From NCBI GenBank assembly GCA_022865445.1, contig JALHSX010000071.1, positions 1 through 5,904 of the forward strand: a stretch of 5,904 nt of DNA, given 5' to 3'. The notes beneath the pieces were generated by a model. The model saw only the letters and a list, made by a program, of their open reading frames with translations. It was not told the DNA's origin and ran no database searches. Position 1 is the stretch's first letter, and each line of letters starts with the position of its first letter. Below are positions 1-5,368 of this stretch, in pieces. The position numbers and the translations under genes are program-made. This DNA is from Thermoplasmata archaeon. Its GTDB lineage: Archaea > Thermoplasmatota > Thermoplasmata > UBA10834.

Positions 1-744
1 GATTGTCCCTGCCAACGAGACCGGGCACACAGAGCCCGATATCGCCATCGAGAGGTGAACGACGGGAAGGCCTGCTCGAGAAAAGACGACTGCCGCCTCG
101 ATATCTCCCTTTTCGTACCGCAGGGGAGTTATTGGCGTATGCGTCACCGAGATGATCGGCCGTTTCCTGAGCTCCTTCTCTGAGCCCACGACCGCAGCGG
201 CCATCTTGACCAGGTACTCCGCGTCGACCGTGTCCCCCGCACCGTGCTGGATGTGCTTGCCTGTATAGGCCAGAGACGCAGCATACTCGTGGAGATTCGA
301 GATCTCAGGGGGGATATCGGTAGCGACCACCTCCGCCCAGTAGAGGTCGACCTCGGGCATCGCGTCGCACACTATGGTGAAGTCAATGAGATCGTTGAGC
401 GTTGACTTCCGCTTGCTTTGAGTGTCTACATCCCAGACGTCAGTGGGCTGGCCGTCATTGCATCCTTGTATCCTGTCCGTTGCTGGAAGCCTCAGGTCGT
501 GCGACTTGTCCCTGCCGCACATAAGAAACTCCTTCGGCGCCTTCGTGAGAGCGTCCTTGACCATCCGCTCGGATATCTTGGCGATCTGCAACTTGTGGTC
601 CACCTTGGCGCCGTGGTCTTCGAGCAAAGCCAGCACCTCGGGACTGGTCACCTTGATGCCCACTTCCTCGAGGATCTTAATGGACTCATTGTGGACGACC
701 TCCTCCTCTTCGCGCGTCAGTGGGTTGAAGACAGCTCTCGCCAA
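1..744 (-). CDS. MttB-family (trimethylamine methyltransferase-like) corrinoid methyltransferase, N-terminal 248 residues, cut by the left edge
   Basis: I translated the minus strand from 744 to 1 and found 248 codons without a stop. The product resembles the trimethylamine:corrinoid methyltransferase (MttB) family. It starts with a helix ending ILEEVGI (24-30), has an APKEF...GRD segment near 85-95, and ends at the window edge with PVSLAGTI (241-248), matching the family's conserved barrel segment. Family members are TIM barrels of about 480-500 residues that move a methyl group from a methylamine or quaternary amine to a cognate corrinoid protein. About half is therefore missing. The only sensible start is TTG at 744-742: the frame has a stop at 789-787 and no ATG or GTG between them. 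A GAGGA Shine-Dalgarno (756-752) lies 7 bases upstream of it. True MttB has an in-frame amber (pyrrolysine) codon near residue 330. Most relatives lack it and use other substrates such as betaines. That position is outside the window, so the substrate cannot be assigned. Confidence 0.88.
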   Translation of the reverse strand, partial: MARAVFNPLTREEEEVVHNESIKILEEVGIKVTSPEVLALLEDHGAKVDHKLQIAKISERMVKDALTKAPKEFLMCGRDKSHDLRLPATDRIQGCNDGQPTDVWDVDTQSKRKSTLNDLIDFTIVCDAMPEVDLYWAEVVATDIPPEISNLHEYAASLAYTGKHIQHGAGDTVDAEYLVKMAAAVVGSEKELRKRPIISVTHTPITPLRYEKGDIEAAVVFSRAGLPVVHLSMAISGSVCPVSLAGTI

Positions 745-767
745 GACACATTCCTCGTGTAGGGTGA

Positions 768-779
768 ATCCGTACGGAT
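768..779. promoter_or_regulatory. 12-base perfect palindrome in the MttB-family promoter, candidate operator
   Basis: ATCCGTACGGAT is a perfect inverted repeat without a spacer. It abuts the TATA-like element (778-787) and lies just upstream of the ribosome site (752-756). In archaea, repressors commonly bind between the TATA box and the transcription start, so this is a plausible operator for a dimeric regulator. The regulator is not identified. Flanking bases do not extend the symmetry. Confidence 0.45.
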
Positions 780-787
780 ATAAAAAT
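778..787 (-). promoter_or_regulatory. TATA-like promoter element for the MttB-family gene
   Basis: On the minus strand the sequence TTTTTATAT (787 to 779) lies about 35 bases upstream of the TTG start. With the usual archaeal spacing of about 25 bases, transcription would begin near 755, giving a very short leader that begins at or in the GAGGA ribosome site. A second A/T-rich box, CAATATATCC (minus strand, about 816-807), could instead give a leader of about 40 bases that contains the whole ribosome site. The sequence alone does not decide between them. Confidence 0.45.
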
Positions 788-991
788 CAGGAGTTGAGCT
801 GACATGGATATATTGAATTCAGTCAAGGGAGCGACTTCGTTCCGAGACACTCATTCAATAGGCAGCTCGGCAGGCTATGGCGTCAATCGGCGGGGATTGA
901 GCTCGGACCTAGACCCCTATCCTTTTCCTTCCCTATCGATGTTATGATGAAGGGGCGAGGGACACTTCAACACGAAGGCAGTAACGAGGGT

Positions 992-1324
992 CTAGACCTT
1001 CCCGAGATCATTCTTCCGTTGTCCAACGGTTATCTCTCCACATTCAGGACATAACCCTGAGGCTTGGTAGACCCTACTCCCACAATGCTCGCAGAAGACC
1101 ACAGTTCCAGAAGATCCGGTTTCCTGAATCGGAGCCCTTGGTTGGGACCGGCCGTCAACTATCATGAAGGCACTCTCTTTTTGCAGCAAGCCAACAATCA
1201 AGATGATGATGCCTCCCACGAAAAGGACTGCTCCAACAGTCAAACAAACAACCCTGCCAGCTAGGCTTGTCAGACAGGCAGATGCAACCATCAAGAGACC
1301 AAGCAGGAGTCTGTCAGTCCTCAA
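992..1324 (-). CDS. Small two-helix membrane protein with C-terminal zinc ribbon (paralogue 2)
   Basis: This protein of 110 residues has an unknown role. Two hydrophobic segments (about 6-22 and 25-47) are joined by a very short turn at G23-R24. A soluble linker follows, then a zinc ribbon with cysteines 78, 81, 92 and 95 (CxxC-x10-CxxC). With both ends on the same side and a zinc ribbon as the tail, the soluble part is probably cytoplasmic. The start is TTG at 1324-1322; the frame is closed by a stop at 1348-1346 and a strong GGAGGT site lies 12 bases before the TTG. The gene lies 39 bases after its paralogue at 1364-1705. The two share ribbon spacing, the FCEHCG start of the ribbon, and a K-x-SA-x-M stretch after helix 2, so they look like a tandem duplication. 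Zinc ribbons of this kind often occur in uncharacterised archaeal membrane proteins; no enzymatic motif is visible. Confidence 0.78.
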   Translation of the reverse strand: MRTDRLLLGLLMVASACLTSLAGRVVCLTVGAVLFVGGIIILIVGLLQKESAFMIVDGRSQPRAPIQETGSSGTVVFCEHCGSRVYQASGLCPECGEITVGQRKNDLGKV

Positions 1325-1363
1325 ATGCTGCGCAACACCTCCTGATCATGGCTTGGTTCCTCC

Positions 1364-1705
1364 TCATTCTTTCCAACGTATCTTCGTCCCGCACCAATTG
1401 CATTTGACCATACCTGGAACAACTGGTCGACCGCAATGCTCGCAGAAGTTTGTTGCGCCGGGGATTCTTGGCGGGTCGATTCGACGGTACTCAGGCATTA
1501 TCGCCGAAGATTTTCGCGATTCTTCATAGATTAGAATGCCGATACCTATGATTGCGATAACCAGGCCAGTGGACTTCAGCAAAGATCTAACGCTCTCGTA
1601 TTTGTCCCCGGGGTGACTATTGCCAATAGTAACACTAGCAGCAGCGATTAGGGACGCCCCGATAGCGATGAATGCAATTGCCATGACAAAGTCAGCTTTC
1701 TTCAT
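1364..1705 (-). CDS. Small two-helix membrane protein with C-terminal zinc ribbon (paralogue 1)
   Basis: This protein of 113 residues has an unknown role. Helix 1 is about 6-27 and helix 2 about 46-60. The loop between them (28-45) is polar. A basic/polar linker and a zinc ribbon with cysteines 88, 91, 102 and 105 follow, with the same CxxC-x10-CxxC spacing as the neighbour at 992-1324. The lysines at positions 2-3 suggest that the N-terminus and the ribbon are both cytoplasmic. The ATG at 1705-1703 directly follows an in-frame TGA, so it is the first possible ATG. A GAGGAGG sequence (1739-1733) is 27 bases upstream, too far for normal use, so initiation here is weakly supported. The gene starts 46 bases after the thioesterase stop, on the same strand, and is probably cotranscribed with it. 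A purine-rich GAAAAGACCATAGA stretch (about 1751-1738, minus strand) might be a weak internal promoter. Confidence 0.78.
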   Translation of the reverse strand: MKKADFVMAIAFIAIGASLIAAASVTIGNSHPGDKYESVRSLLKSTGLVIAIIGIGILIYEESRKSSAIMPEYRRIDPPRIPGATNFCEHCGRPVVPGMVKCNWCGTKIRWKE

Positions 1706-1751
1706 TCAACATCAATGAGGCAAATCGCCTTTCCTCCTCTATGGTCTTTTC

Positions 1752-2252
1752 TCACTTCCGGTGCTTTGATCTGAAACTCTCGACCGCCTTCTCTTCGAGG
1801 CGCCTTGCGCGCCTTCGCATAGCCTCTCTGTTGCGCCTCTCATCTTCCGCGTTCTCGAGCACAAGCGAGGGGGCTGGTGTCGGCTTCCCGTCTGGGCCCA
1901 ACGCGACCAGTGTGAGATAGGACGAGCCGGTGTGACGCACCTCGCCGGTCCGCGGGTCCTCGGCCTCGACCCGCACCCCAACCTCCATCGAGGACCGCCA
2001 GACGGCATTGACATTCGCTTGGAGAGTGACAAGATCCCCAACATGCACCGGCGAGAGGAAGTCCATCTTGTCGACGGAAGCGGTCACGATGTTGCTGCGT
2101 GTGTGCTTTGCCGCGGCTACGTAGGCCGCCTCATCCACCATCTTCAAGATCGAGCCACCGAACACGTTGCCTGCGATGTTGGCGTCCTGGGGCATCATCA
2201 CTCTAGCTACCGTGGTCATCGACTCTGACACTCGTCTCTTCGCACGCTTCAT
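1752..2252 (-). CDS. Acyl-CoA thioesterase, hotdog fold (YciA/BACH type)
   Basis: The product has 166 residues from ATG 2252. It is a hotdog-fold acyl-CoA hydrolase, expected to cleave acyl-CoA to free acid and CoA in the cytoplasm. Family marks are N25-x2-G28 followed by VFGG (30-33), D40 in the MVDEAA segment (the usual acidic catalytic residue position), and the downstream VDKMDFLSPVHVGD block typical of this family. The C-terminus (about 135-166) is a highly charged, arginine-rich helix that probably extends past the hotdog core. A GTG at 2258 would add two residues, but the GGAAGG ribosome site (2266-2261) directly precedes it and is 8 bases from the ATG at 2252, so the ATG is preferred. 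The gene follows the surface-protein stop by less than 30 bases and precedes the zinc-ribbon pair, suggesting one transcript. The chain-length preference cannot be read from sequence. Confidence 0.9.
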   Translation of the reverse strand: MKRAKRRVSESMTTVARVMMPQDANIAGNVFGGSILKMVDEAAYVAAAKHTRSNIVTASVDKMDFLSPVHVGDLVTLQANVNAVWRSSMEVGVRVEAEDPRTGEVRHTGSSYLTLVALGPDGKPTPAPSLVLENAEDERRNREAMRRRARRLEEKAVESFRSKHRK

Positions 2253-2279
2253 GTTCACATCCTTCCATGCACATCTAGA

Positions 2280-3227
2280 CTACTGCCTCCGCTGAGCGGG
2301 TGGAGGGGACTGAGGTGGCTGATATTGCATCAACTTTCTCTTCTTGAGCAGCACCAAAACCAGCACGACGAGCGCGACCACCAAGGCGATGCCGCCTAGT
2401 GCTGCAACCAACGCCAGGCTGATCGATGAACCCGTACTGTAATCCTTGAGGACCATCGTCGTCACCGGTGTGGCGGAGCCCAGCTCGTACGTGTCCTCCT
2501 TGACGAAGTTCTGAGCTTTGGATGACCACCAGTACACCACTGAATTGCCATCACTGTCGGTTGACGTTATCCTGAACGCCTCGAACGTTCCTGCCTCAGT
2601 TGTCACGGTCTCTTTGGCGGAGGCCACAACGTTCGTGTATGTCAGGATGCCAGAGTCAAAGGCTGAAGACCCCTGGATTGTACCATTGATCCACTCAGTT
2701 GTCGTTGTGCTGGACTCTACCGTTTCCGTCCAGGTATCGCCCAGTCGGACTGTGGAAGGATTGAAGCCCGACAACAGAGGGGGGTAATATGTCGTCATTG
2801 TCTCGATCTCGGTTCTGGATGAGAGCTGGAAGGTCCCCGTGCCGAAAGTCATGTTGGTCCAGGCGAATAGATCGCCCTTAGCAAATGCCATTCCATCCAC
2901 GATCTCGTAGATGAATCCACCAAGAGTCACCGACATCTCGAAACCGAGGAAATCGACACCACCTGAGGCTCCACCAGAGATTCTCATAACGTTGACATCG
3001 TAGGAGGTACCTCCAATTGCGATCGTGTCCTGGTCAACACAGGTATAGGTTAGCGTGCCATTTGTGCTCAGGCCTGAGGCACCGTAGCCCATCGCGTCAA
3101 AAGACATCGTGTAGGTCCAATAGTCTCCCTTGCTTCGGTTCACGGCTGCAGCGGGCATCGCTGCAAGGGCTATCACCAATAAGACGCAGATAACGCTGGC
3201 TGGAGCCATCATTCTGTTCATTCGCAA
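2280..3227 (-). CDS. Secreted, membrane-anchored surface protein with duplicated beta-rich ectodomain
   Basis: This 315-residue protein of unknown function resembles type I surface proteins of archaea. A signal peptide (about 1-28, cleavage after an Ala-rich run) leads into an extracellular region (about 29-266). One hydrophobic helix (269-294), a KKRK stop-transfer and a proline/glutamine-rich cytoplasmic tail follow. The ectodomain is rich in Thr, Ser, Gly and aromatic residues and appears duplicated: GDYWTYTM at 34-41 recurs as GDTWTETV at 163-170, each followed by an NGT and a LTYT strand. Four sequons (N30, N56, N125, N181) suggest N-glycosylation. An AGTFEAFRI stretch followed by a YWW motif (about 212-234) resembles archaeal lipoprotein-like beta proteins. 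The frame is open to 3317, but those upstream codons lie beyond the TATA element. TTG 3227 has GGAAGG 8 bases upstream and is preferred; ATG 3221 is the alternative, with the same signal peptide. It is the first gene of the minus-strand operon. Confidence 0.82.
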   Translation of the reverse strand: MRMNRMMAPASVICVLLVIALAAMPAAAVNRSKGDYWTYTMSFDAMGYGASGLSTNGTLTYTCVDQDTIAIGGTSYDVNVMRISGGASGGVDFLGFEMSVTLGGFIYEIVDGMAFAKGDLFAWTNMTFGTGTFQLSSRTEIETMTTYYPPLLSGFNPSTVRLGDTWTETVESSTTTTEWINGTIQGSSAFDSGILTYTNVVASAKETVTTEAGTFEAFRITSTDSDGNSVVYWWSSKAQNFVKEDTYELGSATPVTTMVLKDYSTGSSISLALVAALGGIALVVALVVLVLVLLKKRKLMQYQPPQSPPPAQRRQ

Positions 3228-3278
3228 ATCGTCGCCCTTCCCTGGTCTCCCTCTGAATGTGACAACTGAATCGGCGAA

Positions 3279-3289
3279 CATATAACTTT
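3279..3289 (-). promoter_or_regulatory. TATA-like promoter for the surface-protein operon
   Basis: The minus strand reads AAAGTTATATG here, preceded by GGG: a purine-rich upstream element plus an A/T box. It is about 55 bases before TTG 3227. With a spacing of about 25 bases, transcription starts near 3256 and leaves a leader of about 28 bases that contains the GGAAGG ribosome site. This also argues against the longer open frame that begins at 3317. Confidence 0.5.
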
Positions 3290-3360
3290 CCCGAAGAATA
3301 CCGGCGGCTCCTTGCATTCGACTACATCTGGCATTAAGTGTCCTTTTTATCGCCAGGGAC

Positions 3361-3373
3361 GAAAAGTATTAAG
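3361..3373 (+). promoter_or_regulatory. Candidate promoter for the winged-helix gene
   Basis: GAAAAGTATTAAG has a purine-rich BRE-like half and an A/T-rich half. It shares its first eight bases (GAAAAGTA) with the candidate pheS promoter at 5331. A start of transcription near 3395 would be expected. An alternative T-rich box, CTTTTTATC (3343-3351), would place it near 3373. Confidence 0.4.
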
Positions 3374-3380
3374 AATGGCA

Positions 3381-3388
3381 ATTCGAAT
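3381..3388. promoter_or_regulatory. 8-base palindrome ATTCGAAT between promoter and winged-helix gene
   Basis: ATTCGAAT is a perfect palindrome flanked by outer GGC and GCC arms that are offset by one base. It lies downstream of the candidate promoter box at 3361-3373 and upstream of all candidate starts of the winged-helix gene, which is where an archaeal repressor site might sit. Autoregulation by the gene product is conceivable but only a guess. Confidence 0.25.
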
Positions 3389-3462
3389 CAGCCCAAAGAC
3401 GAGGGATGCCCGGCGGGACGAAAACCGCGGTTGGGATGAGGACTCGCCAAGGACGTAAGACC

Positions 3463-3687
3463 ATGCCTGAAGGACTGTCGATGTACGCGGAGAAGGTCTA
3501 TAACGCGATGAAGAATGCGGGGATAGACTGCGAAGAGAAGATGGCCAACGCCGAGAAGATCGTGGGCCTGACGAAGGCCCCGAAGAACTTCGTGCTCAGA
3601 GCTCTGGATGAGCTTCAGTCCAAGGGTTTGGCAAAACGTAGGGCGAGAGAGAAAGCTGCGGGCTACTACTTGACCGTCAAGCCGTAG
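3463..3687 (+). CDS. Small winged-helix DNA-binding-like protein
   Basis: The product has 74 residues from ATG 3463. The pattern is a compact winged helix: a first helix (YAEKVYNAMKNAG, about 7-19), a turn with a second helix, a recognition-type helix (PKNFVLRALDELQSKG, about 40-55), then a basic stretch and a C-terminal strand (GYYLTV). It may be a transcription factor or a nucleic-acid-binding accessory protein; no partner or ligand domain is visible. The start is uncertain. ATG 3463 has AAGGA 9 bases upstream. ATG 3481 has GAAGGA 6 bases upstream and would still keep the whole fold. ATG 3406 would add a basic stretch of 19 residues, but its GAGGG is directly adjacent and so badly spaced. 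The gene is divergent from the surface-protein operon and ends 120 bases before trpS, which has its own promoter. Confidence 0.7.
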   Translation: MPEGLSMYAEKVYNAMKNAGIDCEEKMANAEKIVGLTKAPKNFVLRALDELQSKGLAKRRAREKAAGYYLTVKP

Positions 3688-3768
3688 ACTCTCGGGATTC
3701 TTCGACGCTCTCTTGGTTTCCCATTGAGCATTCGCAAACTATCTGGCCTCAGCCGAGGTCAGCAAGAC

Positions 3769-3777
3769 ATATATTAT
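3769..3777 (+). promoter_or_regulatory. TATA box of trpS
   Basis: ATATATTAT lies about 35 bases before the trpS ATG at 3808. Transcription is expected to begin near 3800, so the mRNA would be leaderless or have a leader of only a few bases. This fits the absence of a Shine-Dalgarno sequence before the ATG. Confidence 0.6.
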
Positions 3778-3807
3778 CGTACAGTCTAGCCCGTCGCAAG
3801 TGCTCCG

Positions 3808-4926
3808 ATGCCTGAAGAGTTCACGGTGACGCCCTACAAGGTCACGGGCGAGATCGACTATGATGTCTTGACAGAGAGGTTCGGGACTAAGCGTATTGAC
3901 GAGCAGCTTCTTGCGAGACTTGCGAAGTACGGACCTCTGCACCACATGCTCAGACGACAGATATTCTACTCGCATAGGGACCTGGAGTGGTTGCTTGACG
4001 AATACGACAAGGGTAACAAGTTCACACTATACACCGGCAGAGGGCCGTCGGGACCGATACACCTCGGCCACCTGATGCCGTGGGCGTTCGCCAAGTACCT
4101 CCAAGACACCTTCAAGGTGAAGCTGTGGTTCCAGCTCACCGATGATGAGAAGTTCATGTTCTACGACCACTTGACGTTGGATGAGTGCAAGAAGTGGGGC
4201 TACGAGAACGCCTTGGACATCATCGCGCTCGGATTCGACCCCAAGCTGACGAACATCTTCCTCGACACCGAGTACATCAAGACGATGTATCCGATGGCAG
4301 TCAAGGCAGCGAAGAAGATCAATTTCTCGACCATCAAGGCCGTGTTCGGGTTCGACAACTCGAACAACATCGGAAGCATCTTCTTCACCAGCATCCAGAC
4401 CGTGCCGTGCTTCCTGGAATCGATGGAGCAGGGCAAGAAGGTCCCGTGCCTCATACCTTGCGGCATTGACCAGGACCCGCACTTTAGGATCACGAGAGAC
4501 ATCGCTGAAGGTCTCGGCTATTTCAAGCCCGCGCTTATCCACGCGAAGCTCATGCCCTCGCTCCAGGGCGCCGAGAAGATGTCCACATCCACAGGGGCAG
4601 ACATGACCATCTTCACCACGGACGACAAGAAAACGGTGAAGAAGAAGATTGGGAACGCGTTCACCGGCGGAAGGGTCTCCATCGAGGAGCAGAAGAAGCT
4701 CGGAGGCGACCCAGATGTCTGCTCCGTGCACGCCTACAATGCCTATTTCTTCGAGCCTGACGATAAGAAGCTCGCGAAGCTCTACTCGGACTGCAAGGCC
4801 GGCAGGATCATGTGCGGCGAGTGCAAGAACCTCCTCTTCGAAAAGGTCTGGAAGTTCCTCGAGGAGCATCAAAGACGAAGAGAGAAGGCCAAGGATGTCA
4901 TCGAGGACTTCTTCGTGAGGGACTGA
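3808..4926 (+). CDS. trpS: Tryptophanyl-tRNA synthetase, archaeal/eukaryotic type
   Basis: This 372-residue class I aminoacyl-tRNA synthetase charges tRNA-Trp with tryptophan using ATP, in the cytoplasm. The HIGH signature appears as HLGH (85-88) in the context GPSGPIHLGH, and the KMSKS loop as KMSTS (257-261). A GIDQD segment (about 219-223) corresponds to the active-site motif of this family. The C-terminal region contains MCGECK followed by a charged helix (EEHQRRREKAKD), as in archaeal enzymes. Length and architecture are those of the archaeal/eukaryotic form rather than the shorter bacterial one. An N-terminal segment of about 70 residues precedes the catalytic fold. The ATG at 3808 lies 35 bases after a TATA box and has no ribosome site, suggesting a nearly leaderless message. 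trmO starts 3 bases after the stop. Confidence 0.97.
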   Translation: MPEEFTVTPYKVTGEIDYDVLTERFGTKRIDEQLLARLAKYGPLHHMLRRQIFYSHRDLEWLLDEYDKGNKFTLYTGRGPSGPIHLGHLMPWAFAKYLQDTFKVKLWFQLTDDEKFMFYDHLTLDECKKWGYENALDIIALGFDPKLTNIFLDTEYIKTMYPMAVKAAKKINFSTIKAVFGFDNSNNIGSIFFTSIQTVPCFLESMEQGKKVPCLIPCGIDQDPHFRITRDIAEGLGYFKPALIHAKLMPSLQGAEKMSTSTGADMTIFTTDDKKTVKKKIGNAFTGGRVSIEEQKKLGGDPDVCSVHAYNAYFFEPDDKKLAKLYSDCKAGRIMCGECKNLLFEKVWKFLEEHQRRREKAKDVIEDFFVRD

Positions 4927-4929
4927 GCG

Positions 4930-5313
4930 TTGAGGCTGAAACGGATAGCCACGGTTGTCAACGGCGTGACCGAAACACCCGACGATTGGGATCGCGTGAG
5001 GTCTAACCTGGTTTTCGAGAAGAAATTCGTGGAAGGCCTCTACAGATTAGACCATTTCAAACATATCTGGGTAATCTTTGGTTTCAACCGTATGCGCAGG
5101 ACCATGATGAAGAGCCATCCGCAGCACAACCTGAAGAAGCCTCAGGTGGGGATATTCGCGAGTCGGTCCCCCGCCAGGCCGAACAAACTCGGCCTCACAC
5201 TCGTTCAGCTCATAGGCGTGAGGCGGAATGTCGTTACCGTGAAGGGCCTTGATGCGTTCGACGGAAGCCCCGTCTACGACATCAAGCCGTGGGAAGAAGA
5301 GATAGACTATTGA
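4930..5313 (+). CDS. trmO: tRNA (N6-threonylcarbamoyladenosine-37) N6-methyltransferase, TrmO/TsaA family
   Basis: The product has 127 residues. TrmO (TsaA, UPF0066) uses S-adenosylmethionine to methylate t6A at tRNA position 37, giving m6t6A; the bacterial enzyme acts mainly on a threonine tRNA. Family marks are FVEGLYRLDHFKHIWVI (33-49), ASRSPARPN (77-85) and GLDAFDGSPVYDIKPW (106-121), all in the expected order of the small beta-barrel fold. Position 86 is Lys where many family members have Pro after RPN. There is no C-terminal extension as in the longer bacterial proteins. It starts at TTG 4930, with GAGGG 8 bases upstream inside the end of trpS. It lies 3 bases after the trpS stop, so translation is probably coupled and both genes share a transcript. 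The substrate tRNA in this organism is not known. Confidence 0.92.
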   Translation: MRLKRIATVVNGVTETPDDWDRVRSNLVFEKKFVEGLYRLDHFKHIWVIFGFNRMRRTMMKSHPQHNLKKPQVGIFASRSPARPNKLGLTLVQLIGVRRNVVTVKGLDAFDGSPVYDIKPWEEEIDY

Positions 5314-5330
5314 GCGGCCAGTCTATTCCG

Positions 5331-5345
5331 GAAAAGTACATAAAC
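5331..5345 (+). promoter_or_regulatory. Candidate promoter of pheS
   Basis: GAAAAGTACATAAAC begins 38 bases before the pheS ATG. Its GAAAAGTA half matches the box before the winged-helix gene, and the ACATAAA half could serve as a TATA box. Transcription would start near 5366, giving a nearly leaderless message. Readthrough from the trpS-trmO transcript could also use the GAGG site at 5358-5361. Confidence 0.45.
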
Positions 5346-5368
5346 GGACCTCCCGATGAGGCCTCGGC

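Larger units (their letters stand above)
745..991. other. Intergenic region upstream of the MttB-family gene, no gene found
   Basis: This stretch of about 250 bases separates the zinc-ribbon gene from the MttB-family gene on the same strand. It holds the promoter elements and palindrome of the latter. It also holds a 6-base-pair hairpin, TCAATC/GATTGA, with a 6-base loop (883-900), and an 8-base inverted pair, CTAGACCC (909-916) with GGGTCTAG (988-995). I found no convincing reading frame, tRNA fold or T-rich terminator. Confidence 0.6.

Noticed and set aside
418..802. Two overlapping plus-strand open frames (418-762 and 422-802)
   Set aside because: Both lie opposite the MttB-family gene, whose protein matches the family over its whole visible length.
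925..990. ATGATGA as a possible C box of a C/D guide RNA
   Set aside because: No D box (CTGA) or C'/D' pair at a suitable distance.
989..998. GGTCTAGACC palindrome over the stop codon of zinc-ribbon paralogue 2, as a terminator
   Set aside because: No loop-forming spacer and no T-rich tract downstream; short palindromes of this kind arise by chance.
1739..2044. Minus-strand frame of 101 codons overlapping the thioesterase
   Set aside because: It is an out-of-frame shadow of the well-supported thioesterase, rich in Arg, Ser and Pro, without a motif.
3228..3317. Upstream extension of the surface-protein frame to 3317
   Set aside because: It would place a charged stretch of about 30 residues before the signal peptide, and it begins upstream of the TATA-like element at 3279-3289.
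3371..3395. tRNA T-arm-like sequence around TTCGAAT
   Set aside because: Only three of the five expected stem pairs form, and no acceptor, D or anticodon arms are present nearby.
4027..4872. Long open frame of 281 codons on the minus strand opposite trpS
   Set aside because: It is antisense to a clear synthetase, and its Leu/Glu/Asp/Val-rich make-up is what a GC-biased third codon position produces on the opposite strand. No recognisable motif.
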